From: a virus
IMG/VR virus record: IMGVR_UViG_3300031975_001134
Location: 1 to 30,234 of that record
DNA: 30,234 nt
Strand: one strand, 5' to 3'
Made by a program: the position numbers and the translations under genes. The notes under the pieces are model-generated. The model did not search any database, was not told where the DNA came from, and worked only from the letters and a program-made list of their open reading frames with translations. This document shows positions 8,301 to 16,190 of the stretch, piece after piece; position 1 is the stretch's first letter, and the number at the start of each line of letters is the position of its first letter.

Positions 8301-11300
8301 CTGCATCAACTTCACCCATAATCTTGCCTGCAATACGTTTCATTACAGCATTGACGTTTCCAGAGTAAGCGTGCAGGTCTGAGCCAACTCCTTGAAAAGA
8401 AGGAATCATACGTGTTAGTTGATCAAACTGCAAAATCCATTTATCAAAGGCCTTGCGAGCAAAACCACGAGAGTCATCTGGTATTTGACTTTCAAACTTG
8501 CCGCCAAAGAAGTCTAAGCTATCTTTAACGTCAAAGCCCTGTGGACCCATTGCAAGTAATTTCTGGCTTTCTGTCCAAAACTCACGTTGTTTCTGTTGTG
8601 CCTTCTGGTATGCGTCAAGATCCTTGGTAAGACGATCCAATTTCTTGCGCATATCTCTTCTTGACCGGAAGTTGGTTAGAACGTTGCTGGTTCCTTTCAT
8701 TGCACCAACAACGTCTCTCATCAGATCAGTAAGCACTCTAAGTCCACGTTGAATTGGCGCAGGCAGAAGGTTCATTGCAACTTCATCTGGTTTATGTGCA
8801 CGGTTCATAGCCCACATTGAGATAAGGTTAGCCCTTACCTCTGCAGGATCGCTAACAGTATCCATAGCCTGCCGCACAACTTCAGTGTCTCGGAACTTCT
8901 TAGACAGCATACCGTCGCGCATAATCTCTAGCGCAAGCCTTCTGTCTTGTTCACTGGCATCTTTAGTCCAGTTAGTTAGTTCACGCATCATGTTGTGATG
9001 CCGCTTAGAAAGTAAACCTTTACGATCTAACTGTTCAACCAAGTGTGCTAACTCATGACCAGTCACAAAGGCAGCAGCTTCGTATGAGTCCTGCTTGCCA
9101 AGAAACAACTTTTGTGCAGTTCTACTTGCCGCACCTGAAATATTACTATTCTCTATTGTAGACAATGTAACTTCATTAGCGTCAAGTAAATCAAAGATCT
9201 TAGAAAAAGTCTCGTGAGATTCTTCTAGTGATTTATTGGTCCATCCTTTCTTGCGAAGTATACGAGTTAGCAGGTCTTTAGGTGTAGCAACAACTTGACC
9301 TTCAAGACGTCCAGTTCTAGCTCCATCAAGACCAATATGAGATGGCACGTCATATATTCGACCAGTAACGTTTGTGTGCGGTGTGCCGTCGGGGTTAAAG
9401 AGGGTGGGTTCGCGGGTTTCCAGAGGAAAGGCTGCCTCTGCTTCAGCCTCCGAAATCAGTCCCTCTTCATACTGTTGATTCAACCTTTCTTGTTGAACTT
9501 CAAGGGGTTCAAGCGGACTATCCTTATGCCTACCTAAATCCGCACGATTTCCGACGCCAAGCTGTTTCCTCGCAATGTTCTGAAGTCGTTCGTCATAAGC
9601 TGCACGCATTCCGGGTGCTTGAGAGGGTTCTGGATAAAACCGTGTGCCTACAGTTTCTAAGTGTCGCTTTATATCAGGGTTATTAGTTACAATCCGTCCG
9701 TCAGCAAAAACGTCAAATAACCAAGAACCGTCTTGCGCTGTATAAGTTCTACGACCGTCGCCTTGATCAAAATCTTTGATGTTGTCGTAGAACTCAACGA
9801 ACTCCTTCCGCTGTGTTTCTGTTAATCTATAAGCAAAATTTTGTCCGTTTAGAGAAGCTGCATCATGCCGCTCAGTCATCATCGCCGTATTACTATCCGG
9901 CATAAACAGCTTCGTCGCACCGTTCTCACGAGCTTTTTGAATTGCTGTGCGGAGTGCAATAGTTTCGTAGTTGGAGAAGAGTGGGTGAGAGTAGTTAGGA
10001 ATTACTGAATCAACTAATTCTCGCGTGATAATATCGCTCGCGTCGATACCATACGAGTATCTTAAATGATCAGATAACACAGATGCTTTTTCGCCAAGAT
10101 GACTTAGCATCTGTGTTCTGTTTGCATCCTCTCTTTTTTGTCTCTGCGCAGCTCCTTGCGCCGCATCACTTTGAACCTCGTCCACTCTAAAAATTCTATT
10201 TGCGTCCACTTGACGTAGAAGTTCTTGCCGCAATTCTGCTGCCTTCGTTTTTTGCTTTTCCACGTATTTAACTAGCTCTTCCCTTGTTTTGAATTCAGTG
10301 TCAACAAGGTCCCCTGCCGTTGGTTTCTCCATACGCTTGAGAGCTTGCAGTGTTTTGCTCACTTTATTGGTATCATTCTGATTAACCATTGACAGAGGAA
10401 TCTGATCTAGGGTAGAGTCAACAAAAGCGTCGTCGGCTAAAATAAACTTCCCTCTCACCCATGCAAGCGTATCGTCATTGCCTGTATGCCCTCCACCATT
10501 TTCTACTCCGTCAGCACGAATCACATACGCAACGTTACCTAGTCCTGTTTTAGGATCGAATGGTTGAAACTCATCAGGTGCAATATCTCCGAACCGTTCT
10601 GCAAAGTCCTCATTCTCTGCTTTATAGTCTGCATAGTCCGCATCGTTGTAAGCATCTGTAAGACGTTCATACTCAGGCAACAAAGCTTCAATACGAGCGC
10701 GGTTCTCTCGAAGTATTGCCTTTTGTGCAGAGGACACCAACGATGACTCAAGTGCGCGTTCAACACTAGATCCTGTACGAAAGGCCGAACTAAGTGCATC
10801 AAATCCTTCACTTCCTAATTCAGTTTCTACTGAATGTCGAAACTCATCAATGCGTCGTCTAGGTTCATCTGTAGCTTTTTCTCTAACTTCTACCCCACCA
10901 TGCACATCAACATCCAACAAAGGATACTCCGAGATCTCCATCAGCAACTGAAGATCAACTTCCCCGTCCTTTACCAACGTATCATACTTTAGTTTATAAG
11001 CCTCCCACGTGGAAGCCTTCATACCATAGCGCATCAGCTGCTTTTTAACAATGCGCTCGTCGACAAGTGGACTCTTATTGCTGCTAAACTGATAATCACC
11101 AATCATGAGATTACCAGTATCTTTATGCTTACCTAACACATGAGCAAGCGTTACACCCACACCAATATCCTTTGTGTCTAGCTTACCAATGTTCTCAGCG
11201 TCTCCACCAAAGAAATCAAGGTCATCCCAGTCTGCTGCATCATCTTCAAGAAACGTTTCAACATCCAGTCTATCTTGTTCGTCTTCTGTTAAATCGTATT

Positions 11301-13242
11301 TATCAAGATCTATTGTAACTTCACTTTCATCAAAGTCAGGGTCAAGAAAAGGATTTTTGTATTTTTTACCCTTCTTTTTCTTTTTCTTCGCAATCTGATT
11401 AGCTTTTTCTTTTGCTTTAGCAACAATATCTTCTGGCGAACCAGGAACAATTCGTCCTGACTCAGCTACTGCTTCTTGCGCTTGAGCAGCTTCAGCATCT
11501 TGTGCTTTATCCAGCTTGCTAACAACAACGGCTTTGCCATTGTATCGAACTTCATTACCACTAAATGTCAAGTCAGGACCTTCACCAGTTGGATTTTCAA
11601 GCTTAAGTATAACTTCACCTTGTTCATCAACTTTAGCTGATTTTACAACTGCTTGCACGTCGCCAACAGTATCTTGAACTTCTTCTGGCAACTGAACAAA
11701 TTTACCTACAACTTCTTTAACATCTTTAATCGAAGTTTCTTGAGCTTTATAAACCTCACCTTTAACCGCTGCTTCAGTTTCACTTCTAAGTCTTTCAGCT
11801 ACAACATCGACCGCTTCTTCAAGATTACCTTTCTTTTGCTCTGTAGCTTGACCCATAAAAGCTTTAAGGCTTTCATCATCAATCAAGCTCATATCCATTT
11901 CTTGCCTTACAACATTAGCTTGCAGCACTCTTTCTTTGAACTCTATATCATTCTTTGGCTCAAGTGCATCAAGCATCCTAGCATAACTAGCTTCTCCAGG
12001 AAAACTAAAACCTTCTACAGTCCTGCCAAAGGCTTCTAATGCCTCTGGTTCAACCAATGTTTCACGGCTCAGCTCTTGCATAACTGTGCCTTCTTCCGTA
12101 GCGACGGGTTCAACAGTTGAATTTGTCTTGTAGTCTTCTAGCTCAGTATACAAGACCTCTCCAAGAACTGTTGGAACTTCTTCAGCAGAAAGAACGCCTG
12201 CATCAGCCGCTGCATAAGCTTCTTCACGAAGTTTAGAAACTACAGTCATCATGCTCTCTCGAACATTTTCATCTTCTATATTTCGAGCCATTTCATACAG
12301 CTCACTTGAAGTGCGTAAGATTTCTTCTCGAGTCTTACCAATGCTTGTTGGAGTCGCAGCTGCAATTTTAGCAGCTTGTTCATCTTGCTCTGCAGAAGTA
12401 TATTTCTTTTTGTCTTGTTGTCTGCTAATATACCGTTCGCTTATTACTGAAGGATTAACCATCTCGTTGATTCCAAAGATTAGAGTTGGATCAACTAAGT
12501 TAGAAAGTATTTCTTCTTTTGTAAAGGGATTTTCAAACTCTCCAGTTTCAGCATATTTAATACCTGAACTTCCTAGCATTGCCGCAAGGTTAATAGTTGT
12601 TTCACCCGCAATACCTGCAAGAGCGCGATCACCCAACGTTTGTGCTATTAGTCGCTCTCCAACTTGTTCTCCAGTTTCGCTAAGTATTTTTTGCGTTGTG
12701 CCTCGACCAAGAGCAGATAAAGTTCCACGAGCGCCAAGACTTGCAACACCTCCACCAAAACCAGCAAGACCTGCTGAAAGTGCAGCTTGTCCATACGAGT
12801 CAGTTTGTTCCAAAGTGTTTGCTCCTGCTAGTGCAGCAGAACTAGCTAATCCTAAAGGTATTGCTATAGGACCGGCTGCTCCACCCGTGGCAGCAGTAAT
12901 GCCAAAACCTGCGATTGCAGGGAGGAAGTCTACAACTCCACGTAGAGCTTCCTCCCCGACTTGTCGCCCGGTTGCTTCATCAGCACCGAAAAATTCAAAA
13001 AGGTCTGCACCTCTTTCACCCAACCATTCTTCAGCACCACCAGCATTTCTGTCTAAAAACAGGTTAATTTCATCACTGGCTGATTTGACGGTGTTTTCAA
13101 ACCTATTACCTACACCAGCGTCGAATACATTGGTGCCAGTAAGTTGGTTAGCAAGTTGGGAAAACTCGTTAAGGTTTCCAAAAGCTCCACCGGTTTGTCC
13201 GTGGAGTTGTCGGACATCTGAGAATGATAAAGGGTTAATCAT
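5269..13242 (-). CDS. Giant internal virion / large polyvalent protein (2657 aa) with HExxH metallopeptidase centre
   Basis: Last and longest gene of the late block, uninterrupted over 8 kb. From the N-terminus: an FEFFGAD turn (82-88); a Gly/Ala-rich hydrophobic stretch (~105-175); a charged, repetitive coiled-coil region; a K6GKKY patch (619-628) then an acidic run; LDFFGG (675-680); an EVQSD-type polyvalent-protein domain (DEVQSD at 1021-1026 to GMRAAYDERL near 1211); a zincin centre HELAH (1396-1400) with a likely third ligand Glu1468 in DPAEVRANL; a second LDFFGG (1576-1581); long helical regions; PLARWG (2174-2179), close to the PLxRFG signature of huge phage proteins; and a hydrophobic segment near 2300-2325. 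I infer a protein packaged in the virion and ejected with DNA, comparable in position and size class to T7 gp16. Its ATG lies 2 bp after the previous stop. Family-level call fairly confident, activities inferred. Confidence 0.8.
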   Translation of the reverse strand: MINPLSFSDVRQLHGQTGGAFGNLNEFSQLANQLTGTNVFDAGVGNRFENTVKSASDEINLFLDRNAGGAEEWLGERGADLFEFFGADEATGRQVGEEALRGVVDFLPAIAGFGITAATGGAAGPIAIPLGLASSAALAGANTLEQTDSYGQAALSAGLAGFGGGVASLGARGTLSALGRGTTQKILSETGEQVGERLIAQTLGDRALAGIAGETTINLAAMLGSSGIKYAETGEFENPFTKEEILSNLVDPTLIFGINEMVNPSVISERYISRQQDKKKYTSAEQDEQAAKIAAATPTSIGKTREEILRTSSELYEMARNIEDENVRESMMTVVSKLREEAYAAADAGVLSAEEVPTVLGEVLYTELEDYKTNSTVEPVATEEGTVMQELSRETLVEPEALEAFGRTVEGFSFPGEASYARMLDALEPKNDIEFKERVLQANVVRQEMDMSLIDDESLKAFMGQATEQKKGNLEEAVDVVAERLRSETEAAVKGEVYKAQETSIKDVKEVVGKFVQLPEEVQDTVGDVQAVVKSAKVDEQGEVILKLENPTGEGPDLTFSGNEVRYNGKAVVVSKLDKAQDAEAAQAQEAVAESGRIVPGSPEDIVAKAKEKANQIAKKKKKKGKKYKNPFLDPDFDESEVTIDLDKYDLTEDEQDRLDVETFLEDDAADWDDLDFFGGDAENIGKLDTKDIGVGVTLAHVLGKHKDTGNLMIGDYQFSSNKSPLVDERIVKKQLMRYGMKASTWEAYKLKYDTLVKDGEVDLQLLMEISEYPLLDVDVHGGVEVREKATDEPRRRIDEFRHSVETELGSEGFDALSSAFRTGSSVERALESSLVSSAQKAILRENRARIEALLPEYERLTDAYNDADYADYKAENEDFAERFGDIAPDEFQPFDPKTGLGNVAYVIRADGVENGGGHTGNDDTLAWVRGKFILADDAFVDSTLDQIPLSMVNQNDTNKVSKTLQALKRMEKPTAGDLVDTEFKTREELVKYVEKQKTKAAELRQELLRQVDANRIFRVDEVQSDAAQGAAQRQKREDANRTQMLSHLGEKASVLSDHLRYSYGIDASDIITRELVDSVIPNYSHPLFSNYETIALRTAIQKARENGATKLFMPDSNTAMMTERHDAASLNGQNFAYRLTETQRKEFVEFYDNIKDFDQGDGRRTYTAQDGSWLFDVFADGRIVTNNPDIKRHLETVGTRFYPEPSQAPGMRAAYDERLQNIARKQLGVGNRADLGRHKDSPLEPLEVQQERLNQQYEEGLISEAEAEAAFPLETREPTLFNPDGTPHTNVTGRIYDVPSHIGLDGARTGRLEGQVVATPKDLLTRILRKKGWTNKSLEESHETFSKIFDLLDANEVTLSTIENSNISGAASRTAQKLFLGKQDSYEAAAFVTGHELAHLVEQLDRKGLLSKRHHNMMRELTNWTKDASEQDRRLALEIMRDGMLSKKFRDTEVVRQAMDTVSDPAEVRANLISMWAMNRAHKPDEVAMNLLPAPIQRGLRVLTDLMRDVVGAMKGTSNVLTNFRSRRDMRKKLDRLTKDLDAYQKAQQKQREFWTESQKLLAMGPQGFDVKDSLDFFGGKFESQIPDDSRGFARKAFDKWILQFDQLTRMIPSFQGVGSDLHAYSGNVNAVMKRIAGKIMGEVDAAGNAQFSSRDDSLKFERVKKSPKLQSLRDDWMRAQNTHAKELSFGDLAEVEPELHKKLKDLKPSEREAVIHIKSRMSAAMKEFTDVEIPRIVRASNEALVTNYIASRYPDSLRENAMGLSNVMYEALTLMKSGDPASVEAGRTMLQKVASEFPDSDGFAKAYELAEKGFNGLETLKAQFKKKPYFFSEIRTGKFFVRWKDKDGKTGGAAFDSAKEAKAFEAKELKARGKEVIMVEGVRRGQPHFVGEDRVVSELARMDALNKSLVDSMTTLSDEQKQRLKAEFNYASEFEKDLMASDIIKNGSRRKLSDGRQYLDMFSTQMAYWNSATRKLNKKLFYHRYNYRQSDPAWRNDEKVAAHLGDLDQHIKNFFEPDTKIGKDIVQANAAYFLGLNFSSHAIELTQPVNTYVPELIARGESFLGAMKYIIQAEKEVGKFSALQIPSNLKRLAKVKLPFVGRLTESDKQKAYKGIDNHRFWDNKDYGELMEYAAERGEISMSWASEVIEPDPAANSDLSGLAMRGGEKSKNPLARWGITPAMNLARNSLKLYQQFTQYNARVALIAGYNKAKADGLDHKAAMESALEFARVVTYSGGKANRPVAMFEGTGAFRGLGQAMYSLQGYNFGVLSMMRRYGETAFNKTQYPDMTPTDRKNARKALTAMVIAQFASAGLVGLPFVGSAMALLEKYTGLEIEKEAREGLAGLLEDDEREDGGILADLILNGAANTFSKEVLPGAPDFASRLAVGGVMGLNPYDGWSLGQLMGPTGSIVENVSKGAINLIREGNPGQALEDVVPIAWKKPIHLLRHGGELRDSGGGKLIDANFGEKVAYAIGFTPQRIDRERTINRLQRKHEDVIRRKGIKVADSLSEMPASEARKEIERLAWSSEKVQMALDMGATEKAFSEFESEKQRLSGLVADRAEKEAFPRDARREATFKGSAGQEALLRSMGYSNEPSEVARLLKRAEVQSQLGSKPNLNQRSVMRASLIDRLMEDRPYLSRVVAAQIADQLLATL
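5998..6010 (+). repeat. Dispersed 13-bp near-palindrome, copy D (TTCAACGATTGAA)
   Basis: Same 13-mer as the copy at 24293 (and 14 identical bases including the preceding T), but inside the giant virion protein gene, where the codons for Ser-Ile-Val-Glu account for it. It may be chance or an intragenic binding site. Confidence 0.4.
12109..12121. repeat. Perfect-arm variant of the 13-bp palindrome (TTCAACAGTTGAA)
   Basis: Arms TTCAAC and GTTGAA around one central base, one substitution from the TTCAACNATTGAA consensus. It lies within the giant virion protein gene, so it may be coincidental; listed because it is the fully symmetric form of the motif. Confidence 0.3.
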
Positions 13243-13244
13243 GA

Positions 13245-14426
13245 TTAATCTACTCTAGGATTAAATAGGTTAAAAACTGCATCTTTGGTTTCATCACCAG
13301 TAAACTGCTCTTTACCTGTAAAAAGATACATTAAAGGGTTAGCGATATAACTATTGAATAAGTCATTTATTCCTGCGAGTGCGCCTAAAAAGACTTCTGG
13401 CGTGTCTAACGCGTCTCTAGAAATAGGATTATCTAAAAGCGGTCCAGCATCCTCCATGTAGTCTGCTGCAGGTTGAAATAACTTCTCTCTTGTCACTGGT
13501 TTAGGTATTAGAGCTGGTGCAGGCGGAAAAACTTCGCCGACTACAGGAGTCTCCATAGGTTCCATAGGCTCCATGACGTTAAGCACAGGCTCAGGCTCAA
13601 GCACAGGCCTAAGTTCACGAGGAGTTTCATAAAAGTCCTTAATTCTGTCTTTTATAGATTCTTGAACCATAAACCTTCTTGCGTCGTTAGCATCCATTGA
13701 AGAAGGACTAGACCTATCTTCGGGTGCATAAATATTGTTTTCAAGTTTATCAGTCGAAAATGCCTCCAAAGCACTCATAGGAATACCTGAACCAGTTGGT
13801 AGCTCTCTGTTAGGGTCAATTTTAATTAGATTTTCAGAACCACCGTAAGCCATACCACCACCATACTGCTCAGGAATGTTTATAACTGTAAAATCTGGAC
13901 CCTCTGACGGAGACAAAGGATTACTGTAATAGTTTGTAATTTCTCCGTCTGTGGTTGTGCCATACCTTTCAAGATCCATTTGACGTTGTTCAGCCCTAGC
14001 ACGCTGCAGTTCTTTTGCTTCTGCAACTGCACTAGCAGCTCTGGCTTGAGGATCTATGTAATTAGGACTTCTGCGGTCATAAGGATTAGCTGCAGGATTA
14101 TAATTCTTTGCAAGATAATCAAGACCACCAGAACCAAAGTCTGGCTTGATGTTGCTTCGTCTATAACGAGCTTCGTCAGCCTCACCTTGAAGTCTATACA
14201 TTTCTTGCATAGCGTCCATAAGGAAGTCGTTTCCCAAAGGATTGTTCAAGTCTTTGCCATTTGAACGAATCCTTGAACCTGTAGTGGCCTCATTATAATC
14301 ACCTCGTGCCTTGCGCCTAGCTTCTCTTGTTTTTCTTTTAGCTCCTCTTTCAGCAGCACGTCTTTGACGATTAGCTTCACTTCTTCCTACTTCTTCAACC
14401 AATTTGTTATATTCTTCTTCTGTCAT
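13245..14426 (-). CDS. Putative internal virion protein (393 aa)
   Basis: Not matched to a named family. The N-terminal ~45 residues are a very basic helix (RRAAERGAKRKTREARRKAR), followed by a Gly/Asn/Pro-rich, low-complexity middle, a short MEPMEPMETP repeat in a Pro/Glu-rich linker, and a C-terminal hydrophobic helix (LYFTG-proximal, about residues 345-370). The start overlaps the stop of the 147-aa gene (ATGA), and the stop lies 2 bp before the giant gene. The order small, medium, giant gene after the tail genes parallels the T7 ejection proteins gp14, gp15 and gp16. Function inferred from position only. Confidence 0.65.
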   Translation of the reverse strand: MTEEEYNKLVEEVGRSEANRQRRAAERGAKRKTREARRKARGDYNEATTGSRIRSNGKDLNNPLGNDFLMDAMQEMYRLQGEADEARYRRSNIKPDFGSGGLDYLAKNYNPAANPYDRRSPNYIDPQARAASAVAEAKELQRARAEQRQMDLERYGTTTDGEITNYYSNPLSPSEGPDFTVINIPEQYGGGMAYGGSENLIKIDPNRELPTGSGIPMSALEAFSTDKLENNIYAPEDRSSPSSMDANDARRFMVQESIKDRIKDFYETPRELRPVLEPEPVLNVMEPMEPMETPVVGEVFPPAPALIPKPVTREKLFQPAADYMEDAGPLLDNPISRDALDTPEVFLGALAGINDLFNSYIANPLMYLFTGKEQFTGDETKDAVFNLFNPRVD

Positions 14427-14866
14427 TGTGCTTGTTGTTGTTGAACGATTTCCATAAGCTGTTGTCCGATAGGAGAGTTTCGAAGCGCTTCAAGTTGTTC
14501 TGCATTTACAGAACCACTGCTTGGACCAGTCCTATTAGTGTTTAGCATGTTCATCATGTTTGTAAACTGCTGCATTTTCATTTGCTCTTGTGCGATACGA
14601 GGATCAACAGCTTTTGGCCTAAACCGACCCTGAACGCCTCGCTGCCTCAAAAGATTTTGAATAATTTCAGTTGGATCAGAGTGATAACCTGCAGTAGATA
14701 ACAAATTAGAAATATTTCTATCATCTGCAGATAGCACATTTTGAAGCGCAGCTATGTTTTGAAGCATAGGTAAAGGGCTGCTCATTTGTCGCTCCATTGC
14801 CTCATTTTTTAGTTTCTGCGCCTTAGCTTGCTCTCTAAGCAGACGCCCTTGTATTCCTCCTGGCAT
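14423..14866 (-). CDS. Putative small internal virion protein (147 aa)
   Basis: Glutamine- and methionine-rich, predicted mostly helical protein with a basic N-terminus and a C-terminal QQQQAQ tail. No enzyme motif, signal peptide or clear membrane helix is visible. It is the first member of a tightly coupled three-gene unit with the 393-aa and 2657-aa genes (ATGA overlap). By size and order it could be the gp14-like component of a podovirus ejection complex, but there is no sequence evidence beyond context. Confidence 0.6.
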   Translation of the reverse strand: MPGGIQGRLLREQAKAQKLKNEAMERQMSSPLPMLQNIAALQNVLSADDRNISNLLSTAGYHSDPTEIIQNLLRQRGVQGRFRPKAVDPRIAQEQMKMQQFTNMMNMLNTNRTGPSSGSVNAEQLEALRNSPIGQQLMEIVQQQQAQ

Positions 14867-14899
14867 AATATTATTTAAGTTAAATTTATTAGACTTTGA

Positions 14900-15463
14900 T
14901 TACAACCTGCCAAACGGCTGGTTACCTAATGTTCGATTTATATTTTGTGTTCCACCATATCCCTGAGTGGTTCTATTTGTAAAATAATTAACTCCTGGTT
15001 TAAGTCCTTGAGGAAAACCAAACTGATTGTAACGTTGTTTGTTTCTCTCAGTATAATCAGCTGCTCCAGGATTTAATGTATTTACCAAAGGCCTAACGTT
15101 ACTCCTTAGATATTGTGAACCTGGGAGGTTCATAAATGCCTTTTGATTCTCAGGCATTTGTTCGTCTGAAAGAGCAAAAGACGGGTAGTTTCCGGTTGTA
15201 GCCATGTTTAATATACCTCTTGCTTGAGGATCTTGCTGCAGTTGTCCTGCCCTAACGTTAGGGTTTCTAGACAATCTGCCAGAATTTGTCATTTCGTTTA
15301 GGTTGTATTGCCCATAAGCTCGAACTTCATTTTTATCTAAAGGGTTAAAAGTTCTACGAGAGCTTACATACGACCCATCACGTAAGCTTTGTCTTGTAGC
15401 TCTTACGGGTCTGTTTGGACGATATGGATTGTATCTACCTGGAGAATTATACAGTGTGGACAT
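14900..15463 (-). CDS. Hypothetical structural protein, Asn/Arg/Gly/Tyr-rich (187 aa)
   Basis: The reading frame extends upstream to 15538, but the ATG at 15463 (MSTLYNSPGRY) is preferred: it lies 4 bp after the sulfotransferase stop, whereas the longer version would overlap that gene by 71 bp and begin with atypical hydrophobic residues. The protein is low-complexity, with many N, R, Q, G and Y residues (YNPYRPNRPVRATRQ, GYGGTQNINRTLG), and has no recognised domain. Composition and location between the modification enzymes and the ejection-type proteins suggest a virion component, possibly disordered. No Shine-Dalgarno is visible before either start. Confidence 0.6.
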   Translation of the reverse strand: MSTLYNSPGRYNPYRPNRPVRATRQSLRDGSYVSSRRTFNPLDKNEVRAYGQYNLNEMTNSGRLSRNPNVRAGQLQQDPQARGILNMATTGNYPSFALSDEQMPENQKAFMNLPGSQYLRSNVRPLVNTLNPGAADYTERNKQRYNQFGFPQGLKPGVNYFTNRTTQGYGGTQNINRTLGNQPFGRL

Positions 15464-15467
15464 AATA

Positions 15468-16190
15468 TTATAGGTTTCTAAGTTTGCTACGTTCTTGTTG
15501 AACAATAGTGTTAATTTGATCTCTAAGAGATTTATCAATAAGTCTTAAACCATCTTTAGGAATACCTTGGCGTTGATGGCTGTCTGAACCTTTAGGTTCA
15601 AATACACAGCATTCTAACGCTCTGTCAAAATCTTCTTGATCTACGTCTAAATTAAATGTGTTAATAAGTTTTTCCAACATATACTCATGTCCAGCCGTCC
15701 ATATAGTATCGTAATTAAAAGCCACGTGATTTTTGCAACAAAAACTTTTATCATGCTTTAACCACATCTTAGCTTGGCTCCGAACAAACTCTAGCCTAGT
15801 GTCAATAAAGCAGTTCACATAAACTTCGTCTGGTAAATCTTTATAAAGCTTATTAAACTCTTCAAACGTAGAATGAACAGATTCTTTGTTTGCAGGTCGT
15901 TTTTTACCATTGTAAAGAATATACGATGCTAGCACGTCTAAAAATCTACGTCTGACTGAGATAATTCCTACTTTGTCAGCCATAGCCAAGTCTAATAAAT
16001 CTCTTGGTACAAGTTCATGTGTTTTAATAACTCTGTTATTTCCTTCTACAAAAGACTCAGATTCTTTTTCTGAAAGCCTCCAACGAAGCTTAGATTTAAA
16101 AGTCTCATATTTTACATTTAGCAGTCCGCATATACCACGAGTTACAAGCGTAGAACCACAGCGCATAAAAGTAGGAACAACGTAATTCAT
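15468..16190 (-). CDS. PAPS-dependent sulfotransferase
   Basis: Transfers sulfate from PAPS to an acceptor, usually a sugar hydroxyl in families of this kind. The 5'-phosphosulfate loop is at residues 6-15 (PTFMRCGSTL, the PxxRSGSTxL pattern with Cys for the usual Ser). A VIKTHEL strand (54-60) holds the likely catalytic histidine region, and the 3'-phosphate motif is RRRFLDVLASY (80-90), with the conserved Arg and Ser. No signal peptide or transmembrane anchor, so it acts in the host cytoplasm on intracellular PAPS. Its ATG overlaps the glycosyltransferase stop (ATGA), so the two are translated together and probably act on one product. Domain call strong, acceptor unknown. Confidence 0.85.
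   Translation of the reverse strand: MNYVVPTFMRCGSTLVTRGICGLLNVKYETFKSKLRWRLSEKESESFVEGNNRVIKTHELVPRDLLDLAMADKVGIISVRRRFLDVLASYILYNGKKRPANKESVHSTFEEFNKLYKDLPDEVYVNCFIDTRLEFVRSQAKMWLKHDKSFCCKNHVAFNYDTIWTAGHEYMLEKLINTFNLDVDQEDFDRALECCVFEPKGSDSHQRQGIPKDGLRLIDKSLRDQINTIVQQERSKLRNL

Noticed and set aside
12251-13258. 335-codon open frame on the + strand opposite the N-terminal part of the giant gene
   Set aside because: Its Ser/Pro/Arg-rich product is the mirror of Gly/Ala-rich codons on the minus strand; no start signal or family, and the minus frame is clearly the gene.
15464-15538. N-terminal extension of the Asn/Arg-rich protein to an ATG at 15538
   Set aside because: It would overlap the sulfotransferase C-terminus by 71 bp and adds atypical residues; the ATG at 15463 fits the 4-bp gap seen in this operon.
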